In this document: positions 33,508 through 45,817 of the stretch, piece after piece
How positions within the stretch are numbered: the stretch's first letter is position 1
Layout: every line of letters begins with the position of its first letter
Assembly: GCA_016630955.3 (NCBI GenBank)
Contig: CM049990.2
Location: 806,001-870,000 of the forward strand
DNA: 64,000 nucleotides
Origin: Didymella arachidicola
Taxonomy: Eukaryota > Ascomycota > Dothideomycetes > Pleosporales > Didymellaceae
Direction of reading: 5' to 3'
Notes under the pieces: model-generated
The model's database searches: none
What the model saw: the letters and a program-made list of their open reading frames with translations, nothing else
Told to the model about the DNA's origin: nothing
Program-made: the position numbers and the translations under genes

Positions 33508-34909
33508 ATGGAGGAACCGTACGACCGCCTGGTCGAGAAGGTCCAGACACTGAGCGACCTCGAGCTTGCCATCCTTGTTTGCTTCATTGCTGAGCAGCAC
33601 TGTATCATCGAGACAGAAGCACAGCTGCTCGACACGGTGGAGTCGGAATTGAAACTGGTGAGTGAATGATCCAGACATGATTGCTGCTATCGCTAACACC
33701 GTCAGATTGCCACCAATGTTTTCGGTCTCACATGGGCGGTGCTCGAATGCAACGAGCAGACAACGCTTGATGATTTTGGTCGTGGCATTCTGGTCAAAAA
33801 GGATATGAATGACGACTATTTCAATAGCAAGAGCGAGGCGGGCGGTATAAAGGCACGTCATACTGCTGCAACGTGGTACGTCCCATGGCTGACCATTATC
33901 ATAGTTTGCGTCACTTTCTGCATCGCCAGAGCGACCTGGTCGGCGCGCAGCAGGAACGCCTAGCACCTTCACACAACTTGATAGCGGCAGGATTGCGAAC
34001 ATTGTCGTTGCGAAGAGTCTGGATCGTGCGAACCACCAGGTCCAAATCCAGGCTTTAGAGGTATTTGGTGCCAGCACTCGTTCACAACTCCGGCTAACAC
34101 TGCGCTGCTCATGAGAGGCAAGCGTAATTTCACTAGAACCGCTGTACATGCTGCCCCTCGACCTTTCCTCTTCGTTGCACTGAATGGCCTCAACTCTACG
34201 CGCCTGACTATGCACCTGGTTAGGACCTTTCAAGTCTATGCCAATATCGAGTACTAATGACGATACAGAATGACCAATTCTTCATGTCGCACAAGCATTA
34301 TTTCGAAGACGGGCTGCCAAACCTCGAAGAGCAGCAGGAGAATGTAAGGGTGCTCGACGACGACGAATCGACTTCTTCTGTTATTCGCACGCCTCCGCTC
34401 GTGTCCGCCAAAGTCAGATCCCAGGCGGCGCTGTTCTCCGCCGAGGTTCGTATCTGCATCTCGTCAAAACGTCCTTACTTACCTTGGCAGGATCTCACAA
34501 CGTTCGGTTCTCGTATGACCAAAGTCAGGATCAGCCCCGAGGTTCGTGCATATTTGCACAATATCGCAGTCTTCATGAGGCTTCATCGAGCTGTTGCCGG
34601 CGGCATCTCAGCACTTGCCACAAGGCACTTCAGCACTCTTGCATAGTGAGTTGTACTCTCAACACGTGCACTAACCGCTGACGACACAGTGCTCTTGCAC
34701 CGCTCCACGGTCTTGACTACATCTCTCCGTCTACGGTCGCTCTTGCTGCCCGCAAGATCTATCCTCATCGAGTTGCCATCACATCACCAGAAAACGAGCG
34801 TAGTTTGCAATGGGGCAGCTCTCTGGAAGCCGTAAAAGCAGTGCTGGATGGTGTAACTGCTGACGATGTTGTGGAGGAAGTGCTGCAGTCAGTCGAAGTA
34901 CCGCTATAG
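33508..34909 (+). CDS. Conserved fungal protein, Mg-chelatase/AAA-lid-like
   Basis: A highly intron-interrupted gene: exons 33508-33657, 33706-33844, 33905-33938, 33985-34067, 34118-34218, 34269-34445, 34491-34645 and 34690-34909 sum to 1059 nt (352 aa). The 34-nt exon is the weak point. The protein starts MEEPYDRLVEKVQTLSDLEL. It then carries GRIANIVVAKSLDRAN and FTRTAVHAAPRPFLFVAL, and near the C-terminus VRISPEVRAYLHNI, GGISALATRHFSTLA, and HGLDYISPSTVALAARKIY. This order matches a conserved fungal family often labelled magnesium-chelatase/MoxR-related. No Walker A is seen, so ATPase activity is not supported. Confidence 0.62.
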
Positions 34910-35161
34910 TCATCTGCTTCCTAAGCATTTGATGAGCCGTTTGTACACCGCGTAGAGGCATACAAAGGATGAATGAGCATGACGAGCTCGCCGCGGACTC
35001 AGCGACAAGTGGGGCTTGTGCCTGCCCCGCAATGACGCCGATGGTCGCGCCTGTGCTGGGGCCTTCGACCTTCGACTCTGTGCTCAGCCCTCAACAATAC
35101 AAACCGCAACACAACCCTCGTGGGCCCTCAATTGCTCTCATTATTTTCGCTGGTCGTAATC

Positions 35162-36823
35162 ATGACCAAAGACGACTTTGATCCGACCGCGCTGGTCGCG
35201 GCGGACTCTGCTGCGGTGCTGGTCAACGAGGTATTCTCAACAACGTCATCACGACGCGGCTGAAGCTAACTTCCACTCTGAGAATGCAGTAGGCGACCAA
35301 GATACCAAGCGGTCCAGCAGCATAAATAGCCACGAAGAAGCGCTCGAGGTACCCTTCCCTAAGCTCTACACCACCACAACGACAGTGATTGAGGGTTTCA
35401 GGTTACCTTCGAAGGCGGCGGCATACATAGACGCAAGGCATCTCTAGCTTCCGCTTCACAACACTCAAACCTCGGCAGGATGAGCTCTCGTTCAGGGAAC
35501 GACCGCCGTAATACTTCGTGCATAGTCCACGAATTACTCGAGAAGCAAGATGGTGTGCCATCCAGAGATCACGATCGATCTTACGAAGGTCTCGCTCAAG
35601 AGCGCTTGATGGACAAAGACCCGCACTCGCATTCCGAAGAGACACAGCACTCACGGTTATTGACCAAGAAGCAAATATCAGACATGGCATTTGGGATCAG
35701 AGAGCTTTCGAAGAAGCTGGCGCAGATCCGTCTGAAGCTGCACATCAAGAGCATATTTATTCTTGGAAAAGCCCATGACGAGGATTTGATCAAGAACACA
35801 AGGGAGACCACGGAGTGGCTTTTGACAAAGGACTCTGGATACAGGGTGTACGTGGAGCATACTCTAGAGGACAACAAGATCTTTGATAAGCAGGGGTTGT
35901 TGGAGGAGAACCCTTCGTACGAGGAACGCCTCAAGTTCTGGACGAATGAGCTTTGTGAGCAGAAGCCGCAGACCTTCGATATTGTCCTAGCAGTGAGTGT
36001 GTTAGACCCCAATGCAAGACATGGCTGACACCAGTAGCTCGGTGGTGATGGCACCGTTCTGTACTCATCATGGCTCTTCCAGCGCGTGGTACCGCCAGTA
36101 CTTGCTTTCTCGTTGGGATCGCTCGGCTTCCTTACCAAATTCGATTACGATCTCTACCCGACGACTCTCTCTCGTGCTTTCGAGGAGGGCATCACCGTAA
36201 ATCTACGCTTACGTTTCGAGGCGACCGTCATGCGATCACAAACACGCGACAACGAAGGTCAGTCGGACCTCGTTGAGCAGCTGATCGGAGAAGAGGCTGA
36301 GGATCATCACACACACAAGCCGGACGTCACCTACAACATTCTGAACGAGGTGGTCGTGGATCGTGGTCCAAACCCAACAATGTCGTCGATCGAGCTGTTT
36401 GGTGACGATGAGCACTTCACGACCGTACAGGCAGATGGAATTTGTGTATCGACACCGACTGGCTCGACAGCATACAACTTGGCGGCCGGGGGCTCGCTTT
36501 GTCACCCAGACAACCCAGTCATTCTTGTCACCGCTATTTGCGCCCACACACTTTCCTTCAGGCCGATCATTCTGCCAGACACGATAGTATTGCGTTGTGG
36601 CGTACCGTATGATGCAAGGACAAGCTCTTGGGCAAGCTTTGACGGGAGAGAAAGAGTCGAGCTTAAGCCTGGTGACTACGTTACGATAAGTGCCAGCAGA
36701 TTCCCGTTCCCTTGTGTTCTTCCAATGGATAGGAGAAAGACGGACTGGATCAACAGTATCTCAAGAACCCTGCAATGGAACAGTCGGGACAAGCCGAAAG
36801 CCTTCAAGGAGTGGAAAGACTAG
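35162..36823 (+). CDS. NAD(+) kinase
   Basis: ATP-dependent NAD(H) kinase making NADP(H). Exons 35162-35230, 35283-35401, 35479-35992 and 36038-36823 give 1488 nt (495 aa). The first two exons are inferred from splice phases; a shorter start at 35480 would also work. LLTKKQISDMAFGIRELSKK is the fungal NADK lead-in. The catalytic GGDGT motif lies right after the last intron (LGGDGTVLYSSWLFQ), followed by FSLGSLGFLTKF, LNEVVVDRG and the substrate-binding GICVSTPTGSTAYNLAAGG. No mitochondrial presequence is obvious, so a cytosolic Utr1-type enzyme is likely. Confidence 0.9.
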
Positions 36824-37074
36824 CTTACGGACTCCCAATCAAATGCTTACCAAGAGAAGATATTGACTGAAATCCACTTTGACCCTGCATTGAACGTCGA
36901 CATGATTTGTTATTCAGGGTGAGCGGTCATCTCCAGATTAGTAAAGCTTGCTGCGCATTCATGCATGTACCCTGCAGACAAGTCCAGCCGCGATTGCTTG
37001 TTGCCTAGGAACTCTTAAAGGATGACGTCTCTTGAAGCTCTGTTTACCTGTTCATTCTCACTTCTCCGACCCAA

Positions 37075-38170
37075 ATGCGCGACCTAGTCCCGATCCTTCT
37101 CATTCCACGCGAGCCAGGTGCGCCCTGCCAGCAGTGTCGCAATGTCGCTGGCGGCGACGCCAAAGTTGTCTACTCAGAACAGACGATCAACGTCTCAGCC
37201 GCGCGAGGCTGCGCCTTATGTCCCACGCTGCTTAAAGATCTGATCTGCAACCTCTTCACAGCCTCATCAACGCAACGTAGTCTCAAGCTCTTGCGACGGG
37301 AAGGCAAAGTCACTGCCGTCGACTTCAACAATACATTTCACCGATACGAACTTGTAAACGCGGACTGTAAATACAGATTTCTGCCATGGGACAACGAACT
37401 CATATGCTAGCACCTACCACTCGTTCGCCTTCTCGCATGGTTGCTGCAAACTGATGGGCAAGCATTACAGCGACACACTGGTCGACCTATCTGCTCTGGA
37501 CGCACATTATGCTAACGCTGGCTTTCTCGGGCCGCGCCAGGCAGAGCCTTCCACAAATCTGCGGAAAGGGCTTCACCTGGGTGTAGCAAGGCGCCCATGG
37601 TTAGGTATATTCGAAAACGCAACCTTGGCACAGCGCGCATGGATTCTGCAAGAGAGGATGATTGCACCACGAATATTGCATTTCTCGGATAAAGAATTGT
37701 TCTGGGAGTGCCAAGCTATATCTGCGCGAGAGGGCAGCTCGATTGTCCAATCTGAAGACTGGAACGGCGAGTCCTGGAAAGACGAGTATTTCAAACGATC
37801 ATTCGCTTTGGACGCGCTTACAGCTGATAATTCAGATAAGCCGAATGAGTATGTGAATGATCTCATTGTGAACCAGTGGTACCGTATCGTGTGGCAGTAC
37901 TCCAACTTCAACCTTCCCGTGGTAAGCGACGTCTTCCCAGCTCTAGCTGCCGTCGCACAGAAGTTTCAGCGAATTACGCACTTTGCGAGTTATCTGCTGT
38001 GACAGTTGTGGCGACGAATCTCACAGGCGATCCAACACCAAGTACCTTTTATTAGTGCAAGTCGAGGAAAGCTCTGCCCGTAACGAAAGCAAACGCATAG
38101 GAGTTGGACAGACAATCGATGACACGCATGGCTTTTCCGGAATACCTTTGAGGACACACGGGAAGAAGCT
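37075..38170 (+). pseudogene. Decayed heterokaryon-incompatibility (HET) gene
   Basis: Pieces of a HET-domain protein survive in different frames. An N-terminal piece with EPGAPCQQCRNVAGGDAK (37075-37410) stops at 37408-37410. A second piece from 37454 has MGKHYSDTLVDLSALDAHYA, then AQRAWILQERMIAPRILHF and VVSDVFPALAAVAQKFQ; it stops at 38002 and residual similarity continues in another frame. The core between the pieces (the usual SYCWG region) is missing. Intact members control allorecognition; this copy should be inactive. Confidence 0.68.
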
Positions 38171-38205
38171 CTTTCTCCTCGTATAAGATCATGAGACGAA
38201 CTACT

Positions 38206-39438
38206 CTACGGACAATACTGCTTTCCTTGCTTCTGATTCAGGATACCCATATCAATGAAGCTTTCATAGTTCCAGTAATCGCTCTGCGTCCCCTCGCCCA
38301 CCACAGTCACATTCCCTCTAAACTTCGCCGTCCAGTAGGCGTTCCCCTGTGTAAACTTGTTGTATGCATACAACCCTGTGTTCACGTTCTTTGCCCGGTT
38401 TGCAAACTTATTGTTCGCGCTCGTCTGAATCGCCCATTCGCCTACAAACACCGGGAACTTGCCATCGCCCGCCAGCCTCTTCGCGTCCGCACACAGTAAC
38501 GACGTGACGTTGTCCGAGTCGCTCGGTCGTCCAAAGTAATAGTTGTGCACGTCGAACGCAATGTTCTCGCTCGTATCAAAGTACGGCGACCAGAATGGCT
38601 CGCCTTTGAAGCTGCCCTGCAGCAGCACAGGGATCTTGCGGTTGACACCTTTGACGTGTGCGATCACAGCTTTGAAGTACTTCAGCACCCAGGCGGCGCC
38701 AGAATCAGATAGGGCGGCGGATGTGCCGAATTTGGAGAAATCGGGATTGTCGGCAGGTTCGTTGATTGGGGAGAAGGAGTAGGATTGAGGGGAGCATGAG
38801 GCCTGAATAAAGTCCAATGCAGCGTCGACGACTTTGAGGGAAAGATCAAAATTCGTGGTGCTGTTGAACCACCCCCATTTACCCACGCGCTGGAGGTAGG
38901 TTAGTAGATGCTGGGATGTGATGGGTGATGAAGCACTTACCTCACCGATATCAAGGCCATTGACACCGCCTGGGAGCGAGTGCAGATCCAGGATGACATG
39001 CATGCCATACCTCTTGATTGCGTATTCTGCAACCTGCTTAAAGTACTTCTTCTGGTTCCCAGAATGGTACCCAGCGCCAGGAATCTTGACCCAAGCTGCA
39101 TACGTAGTTGGGATACGAATAAGGTTCACGCCGCCAGACGCAAGCTTGTCGATATCCTTAGTGGTGATATACGTTGCATAGCGCTTCTCGAATACTGAGT
39201 TGCACTGATCGCCAAGCTGGACGCAGCAATTCCACTCGTCAACAGTGCCTCTGCAATATTGGTCCCACCAATATGGATCAATGTTGGCTTCCTGAGCCAG
39301 CCAACCTCCAAGATTGACCCCGTTGGCATGGAAGTTCCTCCAGTTCACATAGTCGCCCTGTCGAGCTGGAGTTGGGCTTGCAAGACCAGTAGAAACGAGG
39401 CCAAGAAGGACGGCGCTGAGAGTGGATTGTGCGACCAT
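38206..39438 (-). CDS. Secreted glucan 1,3-beta-glucosidase (GH5)
   Basis: Exo-beta-1,3-glucanase of GH5 (subfamily 9-like) acting on cell-wall glucan. Start at 39438 gives a signal peptide (MVAQSTLSAVLLGLVSTGLA); an upstream in-frame ATG at 39495 is less likely. Motifs: NLGGWLAQEANIDP, IRIPTTYAAW, the acid/base SPINEPADNP and the nucleophile FVGEWAIQ. A 51-nt in-frame, stop-free intron (38890-38940: GTAAGT, CTAAC, CAG) interrupts GLDIGE-RVGKWGWF and should be removed, leaving 393 aa. Several Cys suggest disulfides, consistent with secretion. Confidence 0.9.
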   Translation of the reverse strand: MVAQSTLSAVLLGLVSTGLASPTPARQGDYVNWRNFHANGVNLGGWLAQEANIDPYWWDQYCRGTVDEWNCCVQLGDQCNSVFEKRYATYITTKDIDKLASGGVNLIRIPTTYAAWVKIPGAGYHSGNQKKYFKQVAEYAIKRYGMHVILDLHSLPGGVNGLDIGEVSASSPITSQHLLTYLQRVGKWGWFNSTTNFDLSLKVVDAALDFIQASCSPQSYSFSPINEPADNPDFSKFGTSAALSDSGAAWVLKYFKAVIAHVKGVNRKIPVLLQGSFKGEPFWSPYFDTSENIAFDVHNYYFGRPSDSDNVTSLLCADAKRLAGDGKFPVFVGEWAIQTSANNKFANRAKNVNTGLYAYNKFTQGNAYWTAKFRGNVTVVGEGTQSDYWNYESFIDMGILNQKQGKQYCP

Positions 39439-40373
39439 GGTTGCAGCTGGAGAGATTGAAGTCGGTGATCGAATTACTATCACTGCTGTGCTCACTCTTA
39501 TACATCTGGATGTGCAAGCTACCGATAATTGTCATTGGTCGGCATTTGAGTAAGCTAGCAGTGGTGTCGGTTTACATATCGCGGGGATCGAATATGGGGA
39601 ACGGAATCGATTAGAACCAGCTAAGAGCAGAACGGGCAACCAGTCCGCTCGCCGTCGAGTTGCAAGTCTTGGAGCTGGACGGGCCATGGAAGAGATGCCT
39701 CCTTGACATCTGCTGTGGGTCCGTTAGGGTCAGCATGATTGGTGTCTCGTCATCTACCCCGGATTTCGGCTCCAGAAATGCAAGCCGACAGGGAAAACTC
39801 CGGGGCGCGTAGCCACGTGCTCAATATTTTGCGGATGCCTTGCGATGGCGAGTTGTGAGATCGGGATGTTGGGGTTGTACAATTCGTACATCCATCTTAG
39901 GCGATCACCATCTCAACCCTAGCATAGAAGCGACCCTACTAAGACCGCCTCGAGACGCGGGGATTCTGTACCAGATGCTTCTGAAAAATATGCTATTTGA
40001 CTCCGCTGTGGAGTCAAATCTAGTCACGCCCGGGGTATAGCAGTCCGGGATTATGTAACGGTCCTGTGAAGTCTTGCAGCTACTGGAAACCGGTATCTAT
40101 CATAAGCGGGTATTCGACTTGACCGGCTGTGCCCATTTGTACATACTTCATTTCTCGCGTCGATCGTGAAGCTGGACGCCATATGCGTAGCATCCACACC
40201 TCGAGACAGCCGCAGCAATTGGCGTGCGCTTCCTCCCTCTGGTGGCGAACATAGCTGATACCTCCGCTCACGCGTTATAGCCTCCTCGACGTTCGATGCC
40301 ATCTGCTTGTGATCGGAGAGCAACCTTGCATCTGGTTGTCCCATCAAATCTTGTTACCACAGCCAGCGGGCCT
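39439..40373. other. Intergenic, nothing coding recognised
   Basis: About 0.9 kb without a supported gene. It contains the upstream region of the GH5 gene and a perfect hairpin listed separately at 39995. Confidence 0.4.
39995..40019. repeat. Perfect 10-bp inverted repeat
   Basis: ATTTGACTCC and its exact reverse complement are separated by GCTGT. It is a possible hairpin or a remnant of a mobile element; no gene context explains it. Confidence 0.6.
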
Positions 40374-40853
40374 TCATCTGGGGAGCCCGTTACCAGCAGC
40401 GTTGCCAGCGCCCTGTGCATCTCTGGAAACAGTACCAGACCTTACGACTCCGCTCCGTGGCCCAGGCTGCCGCCTAAGTGCTGTGATAACCGGTTCCTCG
40501 TCCCTCGTTGCTGCTGTACCTTGATCGCCAACAACAGCCCGCTCTTCAGCAGCCCTGGGACCGCGTCTGAGAAGTTCTTCAAGGCCAAGATCACGCCAAG
40601 TGGGCTCCTTTCTAGCTTGGGTCGCGCGCTGAATGCCAAAAGCTGCGTGCTGGTCTGGTACTACGTCGTCCTCGTCTTCGGGATTGACGGGTTGCAGGTG
40701 CGGTGGGACATGGATGTCTTCGGGTGCGAGCTGTGACGAGGTCATGTTGGTGAAGGATTCAAGGAGGTCGGCATGGTGAGAGGCATGCATGTGCAAGTAG
40801 GTTGCTGACGAGTCGCGTGTCTGTTCCTTAGCGATACCCATCTGAAAGCCCAA
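40374..40853 (-). CDS. Doubtful hypothetical protein (159 aa)
   Basis: A minus-strand open frame with an ATG and a mid-section SSQLAPEDIHVPPHLQPV followed by acidic NPEDEDD that looks protein-like. The last 60 residues are Arg/Gly/Ala-rich and may be non-coding. A plus-strand frame of 146 codons overlaps it. No family recognised. Confidence 0.28.
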   Translation of the reverse strand: MGFQMGIAKEQTRDSSATYLHMHASHHADLLESFTNMTSSQLAPEDIHVPPHLQPVNPEDEDDVVPDQHAAFGIQRATQARKEPTWRDLGLEELLRRGPRAAEERAVVGDQGTAATRDEEPVITALRRQPGPRSGVVRSGTVSRDAQGAGNAAGNGLPR

Positions 40854-41425
40854 TGACGCCGTACCATGGTATTGGAACAGAGCTTGGTAGTTTATGGAGT
40901 GAAACCCAGAGAATCACGCTATGGACGCGAGTAGAAATGTCGCCAGTTGCGGTGTGCTATGAGTGAGTGAGTGCGAGATAAGAGCGCTCGTGGATTCACC
41001 AGCTTGAGTGTTTAGTTGCTTATCGATAAAGTCTGGCTGGTGCTTATTGGCTAGAGCCAGCGTCGTTCAGTTGCTTCCGCGTGCAAAAAAGGAAAGACAC
41101 ATCTGCATTGCGGCTCAACACCGTGAGCAGCATGATGAAGAAGTGCGAGATCGCGATGGGTCAGCCTAGTCGCTGCGAAACAACCTGAGATTGCGAACCA
41201 GAAGGAGCAACGCCGGGCCTAATTACACAGTAAGACCTTGCACCCACTCGGTAAGGCGTCGACAGCCCGCCGGATGCAGATGCACGCCACCTGCGATCTG
41301 GATCTGGATGTCGATCGTAATCCTTGTACCGCTACCGGGTGTGTTCACAACCGATTCCCTCGTGAGTATCTGCCTGCTACACCAAACCACGGGCACCCTG
41401 CAGCAAGGCTCTACTTCCCGCGGAC
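40854..41425. promoter_or_regulatory. Upstream region of the histidine kinase gene
   Basis: About 570 bp without a supported gene. It includes the probable promoter/5' UTR of the kinase starting at 41426. Confidence 0.35.
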
Positions 41426-44400
41426 ATGCAGCTGACCGAGCTGCAGCCCTTACTTGCTCACTTTGGGATTGAGGAACACCTGAACGAACGTGGAGAGCTC
41501 GGTTACTCTATCAAGGTGATTTCTGATGCAGGGGCCGAACCGCAAGCAGCACTTTTCGATGCCCAGCTCGGAGCTTGGAGGCTCCAGCAGTCCAGAAATG
41601 ACGCGTCAGGTACGAGGCGAGCACCCTCAGAGAAAGCCCACGATCGCGTTCAAAATAGTTGGGCATCAGGACTGGATTGGACAAACGCCCTGCCCGCCTC
41701 CGCCCACAACAGCATGTTGCTGAGCGTGGACTGGGGCTCAACGCCGATTGGACCCCTGAAAGTATGGTCACGCTCACTACAGCTATACACACACATGCTA
41801 CTCTCAGATGCCCGAGCAGCATCGATATTCTGGGGCTCTTCAAGGATTGCGATATACAATGAGGCATCGATCCCGTTAATTGGCACTCTGCATCCGGCCT
41901 TAATGGGTCAATCCTTCGAAGCAGTACTGCCCACGCTCTGGGACTTCTTTGGGCCTTTGTTTCACGATATAGAAAAAGACCAACATGGATTCGCTCGAAA
42001 TGGTTTGGAGTTGCCCGTGTTACGCAATGGATATCTGGAAGAGTCCTGGTGGGACGGTGGCTTTGTTGCGCTGAGAGACGACGACGGAAGCAATGGCGGT
42101 GCCTACTTTTCGTGGACCGAGGTGACAAGAACAACATTGCGAGACCGTCGCACGAAGATTGTCAACCGCTTGGATCATCCAGCTCTTGTTTCCACTGACT
42201 CGTTCTGGCAGCATGTGCACGATGTTTTCAAGGAGCACCCACGTGATATCCCCATGGCTATCATGTACAGCACTGATGAGAGTGATGCATCCAACGGGCG
42301 TCTGCATCGGAAGCACGATATTGGATTGGGAGCCACATACACAGCTGCACCGAGCGAAGTAAATGTCAGTCTATCCACAGTTGCCTATTCTTTCCTCGCA
42401 CTACTAATTGGGGTCTGTAACAGCTTGCATTAGAGCACGGTAATGCTGGGCTGGTTCCACTGCTGCAGCGCGCACAAAAGACTTCTGGAGACTTCGTTGT
42501 GATAGTAAGTCTGCCTTGGTAAAGTTTCCGACGTGAAGTCTGACTTTGCTTGACCTAGGATGTGAATAAGGAGGACGTTGATCCCGCAGTTTTTGTGAAC
42601 GTAGACTGGCTAGGCTTTGGCGAGCCGAGCCGGCATCTTGTGATATTTCCTGTCAGAGACAAGCTCTCGACTCGAGGCTACGTCATCCTCGGTCTCAATC
42701 CTCGTCGAGATTTCGATGAGGATCACGAGCAATTTGTGAAAGAACTTGCACGGCAATTGAACGATACGATCACGAGAACGACTTTTCGAAAAGAGCTACA
42801 GCGAAGAGAGAGGGAACTGACCACAGAATTGAGCGAAAGCGAGAGACGTGCTAGTAAAATGGCCAGGATTGTACCCGTTGGGATCTACGAACTTGCTGTA
42901 GATGGAACATTGCAATGGGCAAACAATCAATTTTTTGAGGTTATGGGCGTTCCGCACGGAAAACGCAACAGGAAATCGTTTGTTTGGGTCGACCACATCC
43001 TCCCCGAAGACCATGATCGTGCGAATAAAAAGATGGGAGAGACGTTTTTGCAAGGAGTTGAAATCTCCGACAGCCTACGTTTGAGAAGAGATTGGATACC
43101 TCCTGGATCAGATCCCGGATCTCCAGCCCCAGTGGAGCCATGCTGGGTACTGTATTCTGCTTCGCCGAACTTCAATTCTGACGGAACAATCTACTCACTA
43201 ACCGGTTCCATAACGGACATCTCTCGCCTAAAATGGGCCGAACAATTGCAGCTTCGCAACGCGGAAATTGCCCAGAAGGAGAGACGGATACAAGAGGAGT
43301 TCATCGACATCACGTCACACGAGATGCGGAACCCGTTGTCAGCTATCACTCAATCCGCTGATGGGATCTTGTTATCTCTACAAGATGCTGAGAAGCACGA
43401 TGACATCCAGTCGCTGCGAAATCTCGTCAGCCTAAACGCAGAAGCAGCGGCGTCAATACTATTCTGCGCTGCACATCAAAGACGCATCATTGACGACATT
43501 CTGACCCTCGGTAAACTCGATTCGAAGCTCTTGACCATCTGCCCTTCCGCTTTCGAGGTGAAGAATCTCGTCGATCAAACTTTGCAGATGTTTAAAGCAG
43601 AGTTCGAAGTCAATAGGATCCAGATGCATACGATCATCGACGCTGCGGACCCAATCAAGAGAACATCTTCTTTCAATGGGGATGCCTCCAGGTTGTTACA
43701 GGTTCTTGTGAACATGATGACAAATTCCATCAAGTTCACTAAGACGCAACTGCGCAGGACCATCAGTATCCGCTATGGAACAAGTTTCACACCTCCCATG
43801 GCAAGCCTCTTTGGACCCAACTTCAAATGGTACTGCACTAAGACCCCACGCCCGGACTTGACACAAGATCCTGAATACGGACACGGTCCAGTTGAATACA
43901 TCTACTTTGCTGTCACGGATACTGGCGAAGGCATCCCTTCGACAGCGCTTGAGCGTATTTTCACGAAGTTCGAGCAAGCGGATAGAAGAACGCATACTAA
44001 ATATGGCGGCTCTGGGCTTGGTCTTTACATCTCTCGAGAGTTGACTGAGATGCAAGGCGGCTGCATAGGTATCGAATCCTCAGTAGGCATTGGAAGCACC
44101 TTTGCATTTTATGCACAGGTCCGCCGTTCGGAGACGCAGATATTACCAAAAATTCTATCAGCCAATCACGCGCGTTCTGCATCGTTGATGAGAACTCAGG
44201 TCTCCAGAACACCGAGCTTCAGCAGCAAGCAGGTATCGACCAACTCACAAGCTCCCAACAGCTACAACATCCTGCTAGTCGAAGACAATGTTTTGAATCA
44301 GACAGTCCTTGCCAAACAGCTAAGAAGGGCAGGATGTATCGTGGAGCTCAGCAGTCACGGAGGAGAAGCTGTTGATGCCATCCTTCGGCTATATGGGCTG

Positions 44401-44694
44401 CCAGTCAAGTACGGAAGCTCACCGCCAGTTGATAGCCTATCTCATTTCGATTGCATCTTGATGGATTGGGAGATGCCGGTGTGTGACGGCATCCAGGCTA
44501 CCAAGGCTATTAGAAGTATCGAGGCTCAGCAGGGGGCTGCGAGAAGCTTGATCATTGGTGTTACTGCGAACGCAAGAGCGGAGCAGATAGCAAGGGCGAT
44601 CAAAGCTGGTATGGATTCAGTATTGCCCAAGCCGTTCCGTGTGGCAGAGTTGCTTGTCAAGATCAGCGACCTTACACGTGCCGATACTGTCTGA
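41426..44694 (+). CDS. Hybrid histidine kinase (PAS-HisKA-HATPase-REC)
   Basis: Two-component sensor kinase with its own receiver; it passes phosphate through an HPt protein in fungi. Exons 41426-42358, 42424-42504 and 42559-44694 give 1049 aa. The N-terminal 310 residues contain a PAS/GAF-like module (DWGSTPIGPL, IYNEASIPLIG). A second PAS is at about 435-560 (VGIYELAVDGTLQWANNQFF), followed by HisKA with phospho-His near 592 in ITSHEMRNPLSAI. HATPase motifs are NMMTNSIKFTK (about 723), DTGEGIP and GGSGLGLYISREL. The REC domain has LLVEDN and phospho-acceptor Asp near 973 in ILMDWEMP. All key residues are present. No transmembrane segment, so cytosolic; signal unknown. Confidence 0.93.
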
Positions 44695-45338
44695 AACACT
44701 ATGTCAGGCTGCATAGCATCATGCGCATCCTGTTGATATTTCATGTGTTCTGCGATCAAATTACAGCGTAATCGTTTTACGTAGAGCAGAAGCGACAGCT
44801 GGTAATAACACAGCTGTGACTAACATTGAGCGAGAGTACCGGCATTTCGCGCTTACCCTCTTTTGAACACTGTCACAAATCGTGATCTGACATACATCCG
44901 CGAGCAACATCGTTCACCCTATTTCCTCCAAGTCATCGCAAACTTCTATTCTGCACCACCGTTGGCATAATCGACTCAGCGGTAATGGCTGATGCCTTAG
45001 TAGAGCCGCTGCGCTGAACCCGGAACGACACATTTCTTGATTGTCTATCTGATGTTGAAGCTAGGACCTTCAGGGCGTTGTCGCCAGCCAGGTGACGCCA
45101 CAAAACGAATCTCCTCGCAAAAGTCTTCTCACAGGCGGCCAATTGTTCACGATTAGCGACGACTCGACCCGTCACGATGTAGCCGAGGCGCGGAATTGGC
45201 CCCGCACCGTTCTCCACTCGTCCCACTGTGTCATCAGCGACAACGTGTGTCTTCTATTCGTGACTCCTCAAGTTCGACGGACACAGCCTCAAAATAATAA
45301 CGTTTTGGTTCCTCCACAAAACAGCGGCTATCCCCAAA
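44695..45338. other. Intergenic, nothing recognised
   Basis: About 640 bp with no supported gene; frames present are short and not protein-like. Confidence 0.4.
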
Positions 45339-45817
45339 ATGCCAGAAGGACGTTGCAACTGCGCGAGCATCAAGATTTCCATCCCGGAGATTCCCAAGGA
45401 ATCAGCGATCTGTTATTGGTACGTCATGACCAGGTTCCCACATGTACGAACGCTGTGTTGATAGAGCAGTGGAAATTGCCGCCGCGCAGGCTCGACGCCA
45501 GGATCGATAGTTTACTTCTACGACAGGGATCGGGTCAAGATAGATGATGTCAATGGCGCGCTCAAGACCTATACGGACAGCGACACGACGTCTGGAAACA
45601 CAATCTATCGTCAATTCTGTGGTAATTGCGGCTGGTCAGTGAACACTTGGACCGTCCTTCAGAGTCTTGACTGAGGTGCAGAAGTCCCGTAGCGTCTCTA
45701 CTGGCCATGGATGCGCCGAAGATCATCCTCAAAGGTGGCTTGTTTGATCATCTACCGAAGCCCGGTGCAACGTCTTTTCCTCAAAACCAGCCGGAGTGGT
45801 TGAATGTCAAGTCATGA
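45339..45817 (+). CDS. GFA/CENP-V-type zinc protein (125 aa)
   Basis: A small three-exon gene: 45339-45418, 45470-45634 and 45685-45817, total 378 nt. It has the layout of the glutathione-dependent formaldehyde-activating enzyme (GFA) family: GRCNCASIKI at the start, ICYCGNCRRAGST after the first splice, then IYRQFCGNCGCPVASLLA and ending KPGATSFPQNQPEWLNV. These CxC and CxxC groups bind zinc in the family. Actual substrates of fungal members are largely unknown. The second splice (acceptor at 45684) is the less certain one. Exons are too short to stand out as ORFs. Confidence 0.75.

Noticed and set aside
33469..34233. 254-codon minus-strand frame
   Set aside because: Opposes the spliced plus-strand conserved gene, whose exon phases fit; the antisense frame has no family.
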